From: Toxoplasma gondii ME49
Taxonomy: Eukaryota; Apicomplexa; Conoidasida; Eucoccidiorida; Sarcocystidae
Direction: 5' to 3'
Length of the DNA stretch: 64,000 bases
Assembly: GCF_000006565.2 (NCBI RefSeq)
Contig: NC_031476.1
Location: 3,496,458 to 3,560,457, forward strand
Shown here in pieces: positions 61,001 to 64,000 of this stretch. Each line of letters begins with the position of its first letter. Position 1 is the first letter of the stretch. The position numbers were made by a program, and so were the translations under genes. Below the pieces are notes generated by a model. That model ran no database searches and was not told where the DNA came from. It worked only from the letters and a program-made list of their open reading frames with translations.

Positions 61001-61562
61001 CTATTTGGAGACGTCTGCCCAAATTGTTTCTCGCAACATGAAAGCGAACATTAGGCGCAGCCTAGCTCACACACATTTTATCTTTTATCTTGTCCCCTCA
61101 ATGCAATGGCGATGCGACCGTCAAGACAGAAGAAGTCGAGGGCGCAACAGAGACGCCCGGGAAACGCGGATAGGAGAAGCGTCTGAAGTGAGAGCTGCTG
61201 GCGCGCGCTGACAACCACGTAACCTTGAAAAGCAAGAAGAGTCAAATGTGGAGAAGAAGCTCCCATGTGAAGAAACCAGTAGTCTCGCCCCTCCGTACCG
61301 CAGGGAGAGAGAAGCGGCAGTCACGGTCAGAAGCACGATACGACGGTTCCTCTCTTTCCTTCCAACTCATCTCTCTTTTCAATATCTAACATTTCTCCAC
61401 TTGCGTCTTCTGCAGTTCCATCCTGAATCTTCTTTTCCTCATCGACTGAAGCTTCATGTCTCCAGGACGATGAGCCTGCGCAAGCCGTCGGGAGACCCTC
61501 GGAAGCGAAGCCTCACACAGGACGCACTCTTCGCCGTCGGCTCCGCGTGTGTCTCTCATTAA
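47202..61562 (+). CDS. BK/Slo-type potassium channel with RCK domains, giant, complete
   Basis: A tetrameric K+ channel gated through cytosolic RCK domains. Nine exons: 47202-52095, 52900-56303, 56891-57225, about 57371-57521, 58381-58453, 60041-60245, 60769-60877 and 61416-61562 are eight certain or likely pieces; small extra exons are possible. The sum stays in frame (about 3,105 aa). Hydrophobic helices lie at about 183-245. A linker of about 700 residues follows. Then S1 at about 957, S2 1003, S3 1036, S4 with WLRFLRLVK 1094, S5 1127, the filter TVGYGD at 1176-1181, and S6 to about 1212. RCK1 follows (DYLCMVGPIQ, then LCINEVKMKLLGKSCAD). RCK2 starts in exon 2 (PVILACGWPRGLRIF), is interrupted by about 770 low-complexity residues, and resumes with FLEYCDNS, SGHACVEDMFYGLMAHTL, FKRLFEHLIKLEKKIAIGIY and TGVIVRIPG. 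The exon 3/4 junction is uncertain by phase; other joins are good. It resembles the BK-like Kch1 channels of Plasmodium. Confidence 0.93.
57236..57271. repeat. (TA)n microsatellite
   Basis: Lies directly after the exon 3 donor of the K+ channel, in a short intron of about 145 bases. Confidence 0.9.
57543..57607. repeat. (TA)n microsatellite
   Basis: Long TA array just after the exon 4 donor of the K+ channel. It ends in CTTGCAG, a tempting but apparently unused acceptor. Confidence 0.9.
57932..58014. repeat. TATC and (TA)n microsatellite
   Basis: ATCTATCTATCTATA steps followed by a pure TA run, in the K+ channel intron 57522-58380. Confidence 0.9.
58454..60040 (+). other. Largest K+ channel intron (1.6 kb)
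   Basis: The donor is GCAG followed by GTCACC and the acceptor is CTGTTTCAG, in phase 1. It contains some open reading but nothing that matches channel families. There is a TA/CATA microsatellite near 59790-59890. Confidence 0.6.
60703..60745. repeat. (TA)-rich microsatellite
   Basis: AT run in the intron immediately before the exon at 60769. Confidence 0.8.
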
Positions 61563-61810
61563 ACGGCTCGAAGAGTCGCAGGTGCCAAGGGAACTCTCTC
61601 ATCAAAAAAAGGCGTCAAACATGAGAGGTCCTACTCCCCGACGCGCTCCTGCCTGGCCTCCTTCTCGCTTCTGATGTGGGTAAAGCTGAGTCCTCACCTT
61701 TCCGGTGTCCCGACGCCGTGGTCACCTAGGAGGCGCCTGGTTCGGCACCGCGTTTGAGTCGAGCTCCTGATTTGCTTTTTCAGAAGTCACTTCCGGCCTC
61801 ACCGCCTCAG
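61563..61810. other. Short convergent gap between K+ channel and COPG
   Basis: Only 248 bases separate the two stop codons, so the 3'UTRs of these convergent genes probably overlap. No polyadenylation consensus stands out. Confidence 0.6.
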
Positions 61811-64000
61811 TTATTCAAAACCTTGCAGGACGGCCTCGCAGACAGAGACGTCGTCCGAGCGCACCACGAGCTTCAACAAGCAGCCGTGGTCCGGGGACAT
61901 GAAGACGACGGCCGTGGCGAGGACCGACGCCTCGCCGAGAAAGGTTCCGGAGCAGAGGAGCGTCTGCGTTGTTTTCTGAGGATCTACGTAGTCACTGCGG
62001 TCGCAGGGAGCAAGGTTCAGCATGGTCAACAGGCCGCTCACTGCCGCCTCGAGGCTCCTGAAATTCAGGCAAAACTTCCCGACAGCTTCCGCGCCTTGAG
62101 GGCTGCTCAGCGAGTTCCACATCACCTTGAACTCCCCCTGACGCAGAGCCTTCGGAGCTGAAGAAAAGAGACACGTGAGGGACAACAGACTTCGACATTT
62201 GTGGGGAGTCGCAGGATGGACAGAAGACCACAGAGAAGAAAAAAGACTGGGATAGACGGGGACCGTCGCGGTGGAGCTTGAGTCAGGAAACGGAGGGTGT
62301 TCAAACTCGCCATTGCTCGCCGAGGCTCGAGAAGCGAAAAAACAGTGAACACAAGAAAAAAGCGGCGGTGCCGCGTGAGGCGACAAGGAGGGACACAGGA
62401 GAGACAGACGACTGCGAAGGATTCAACATGGAAAAGCTGAGCAAGAAGCGAAACGATGGAACTGAGCGGAAGAGACAAGAGAGCGACGGCGAGAGAACTG
62501 GTCAAGACTCCAGCTTCGAGAGAGGGACACAACTGAGTTCTTTGTGACTTCTGTACGCCATCGCCTTAGAGGACTGCGTACGACAGCTGAAACTGCTGTA
62601 TTTCAAGATCGTACGGCGTTCAGGGTCTCCCGTATCGGTTACGTTTCAGACAGGCTCATGAAGAAAGAGGAACGCAAAAATCAGAAGGCGAAAAAGGAGC
62701 GAAGACCTCAAAGACACACCTCACGCAGGAAACAAGCCACACGATTCCGATGACGGTTCTTGCCCTTTTGCGCCGTCTCTCTCGTTTCTTGCAGTGTGTT
62801 CCGATTCAGCATTCACGAGTTCCGTGGAGATCCACTACTTCCTTCTGCCTCGACACCCGTCTCCATTCCCACTGTCCACTGTCGTCTTCGCTTCTGTCCT
62901 CAGAGCATCTCTCTCCGTCTACTTCGATCTGCGTCTCTCTCCCCGTCTCTGTTTGTTTCTGTCTCTCTCTACTCTCTCTACGTTTTTTCCTCGCTCTCTA
63001 TCTTCCTCTCAAACCTCTATCGGTTTTGTTCTCTCAGGTTCTCTCTGCTCTCTCTCTGCTTGCGTCTCCGTCTCTCCGTCTCTCCTCTCCTCTCTTCTCC
63101 TCTCCTCTGGCCGACTTATTTTCGGCTTACCGATGTAGTTTCCAATGGTGACCACGACAGGTTCGACCGGGTATTCGTCTTCGTAACCGATGTCGTCTCC
63201 TGCTTCTTTGAGGATGTAGCTCAAGACCGCAGCCAAGGCTCCTGTCTCTGCGTTTTGAGCGCGTTGGCCTCCCTCGCCAGCACCCAGGCGCTTGAGAAGG
63301 ACGAAGCACGGGAGCGTTTGCTCCAGTCCCAGCGCGGGGATCGGCACTCCGCCGACGACGGCCCAGGGGGCGCCCTGTTGTGGGGCAACTCGCATCAGTA
63401 CATTCTCGAGGACTTGTCCTTCGAGAGTGTTTCGAACGCGGAACTCGAGCACAAGAAACTCTGCAAACATATGCTTCACGACTTCCACGGCGTACTCTGC
63501 CTCCTTCTCCGTCAGCATCGTCCCCTTCGTCGTCATCAGCAGGGAGCCGAGAGTCTCAGGCGCTACGAGGCCCGCAAGCACCCGGTGCAGCTCCGCCTCC
63601 ACGGCGCCTCGACTCATCGCGGTCGGCGCTGCGCCTGCGCCGGAAACGCCGCCGTCGACGCCTTGGCCTTCTCGCACAGCTACGGCGTTCGAGCTTGCAG
63701 TCGATCCCAAAGGCGCTCGCATTTGTGCGCCAGGGGCATCGACTCTCGCCTCGTCCCCGCCGTGGTCGTACGCCTGGAGACTCGTTCCGGATCTCGTGTG
63801 AGCCAGTTGGCCCGCGCCCGCGGCGCCACTGGCCTTCATCGCGGCGAGGGCCTCGCGCCGGCGAGCCTGCTCCTCTTGCCAGGCGGCTTCGGAGGGTAGG
63901 CCAGTAAAGTCAAAGGCAGGCATGTCTTCGGCGCCCACCGCCGTCTGCGTCTCGACAAAGTTTTCCAGAGATGCACACAGCAGCTCCAAGGCGAAAGGGG
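61811..64000 (-). CDS. COPG: Coatomer subunit gamma (COPI), 3' part (runs off right edge)
   Basis: Gamma-COP is a large subunit of the COPI coat for Golgi-ER retrograde vesicles. Two exons are visible, read leftward: from beyond the right edge to 63131, and 62157-61811 (TAA). The join is GTAAGC donor to CTTCAG acceptor, in phase (ATC G plus CT CCG). The upstream exon holds the linker and first appendage part, with DMPAFDFTGLPSE, EAEYAVEVVKHMFAEFLVLE, VRNTLEGQVLENVLMRV and the signature GYEDEYPVEPVVV. The last exon holds the appendage end, with GLLTMLNLAPCDRSDYVDPQ and TQTLLCSGTFLGE, ending VCEAVLQGFE. The N-terminal HEAT-like trunk lies outside the window. The linker between trunk and appendage is Ala/Gly-rich and longer than usual. 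The 973-base intron has a long pyrimidine tract. Confidence 0.95.
62870..63110. repeat. CT-rich pyrimidine tract in COPG intron
   Basis: About 240 bases of TCTCTC/CTCTGT-type sequence on the plus strand (purine on the transcribed strand), adjacent to the COPG donor. Confidence 0.75.

Noticed and set aside
1..64000. CRISPR arrays, insertion sequences, prophage or viral genes
   Set aside because: Direct repeats are only microsatellites and short palindromes; no transposase, integrase, reverse transcriptase or capsid-like reading was seen.

Overview
The window looks like nuclear DNA of a tissue-cyst-forming coccidian apicomplexan: Toxoplasma, or a close relative such as Hammondia or Neospora. 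The reasons are many-exon genes with GT-AG introns of about 0.1-1.6 kb, very frequent TGCATGC elements, long (TA)n microsatellites confined to non-coding DNA, large low-complexity Ser/Pro/Gly-rich protein extensions, and genes for apicoplast-type functions. I cannot decide the species from sequence alone. All exon junctions below were assigned by eye, from splice consensus, reading-phase agreement and protein-family similarity.

Layout. 1-2378 (minus): 5' part of the translation factor eIF3 subunit L, running off the left edge. 5386-14106 (minus): a nine-exon SufD-type Fe-S cluster assembly scaffold with an unresolved 5' end. 14947-16622 (minus): an uncertain Ser-rich protein. 18209-22898 (plus): an RlmI-like SAM-dependent RNA methyltransferase in eight exons, with a GC-AG last intron and a tRNA-Arg(TCG) nested in intron 6. 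25175-29573 (plus): an organelle-type tyrosyl-tRNA synthetase with a signal-peptide-like leader. 30899-34687 (minus): an unrecognised small protein in at least five exons. 37567-41679 (minus): a complete seven-exon SLC25 carrier of the CoA-carrier type. 47202-61562 (plus): a giant BK/Slo-type potassium channel, about 3,100 residues. 61811-64000 (minus): the 3' part of coatomer gamma, running off the right edge.

The genes form no operon, but there is a functional theme. SufD, the methyltransferase and the TyrRS are bacterial-type organelle genes lying within about 24 kb, and the CoA-type carrier is mitochondrial. eIF3L, COPG and the K+ channel are ordinary cytosolic or membrane functions. Between genes lie long stretches of AT microsatellite, purine/pyrimidine tracts and TGCATGC elements.

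The most notable observations are these. The BK-type channel has its RCK2 domain split by a low-complexity insert of about 770 residues, and no Asp-rich calcium bowl. The methyltransferase lacks the usual DPP motif IV. A GC-AG intron is strongly supported by protein homology. A sense-strand tRNA gene sits in an intron. A dispersed palindrome of the form GGTGTACATACACC occurs five times, once inside the SufD coding sequence. No CRISPR array, transposon, viral gene or wholly new gene system was seen.
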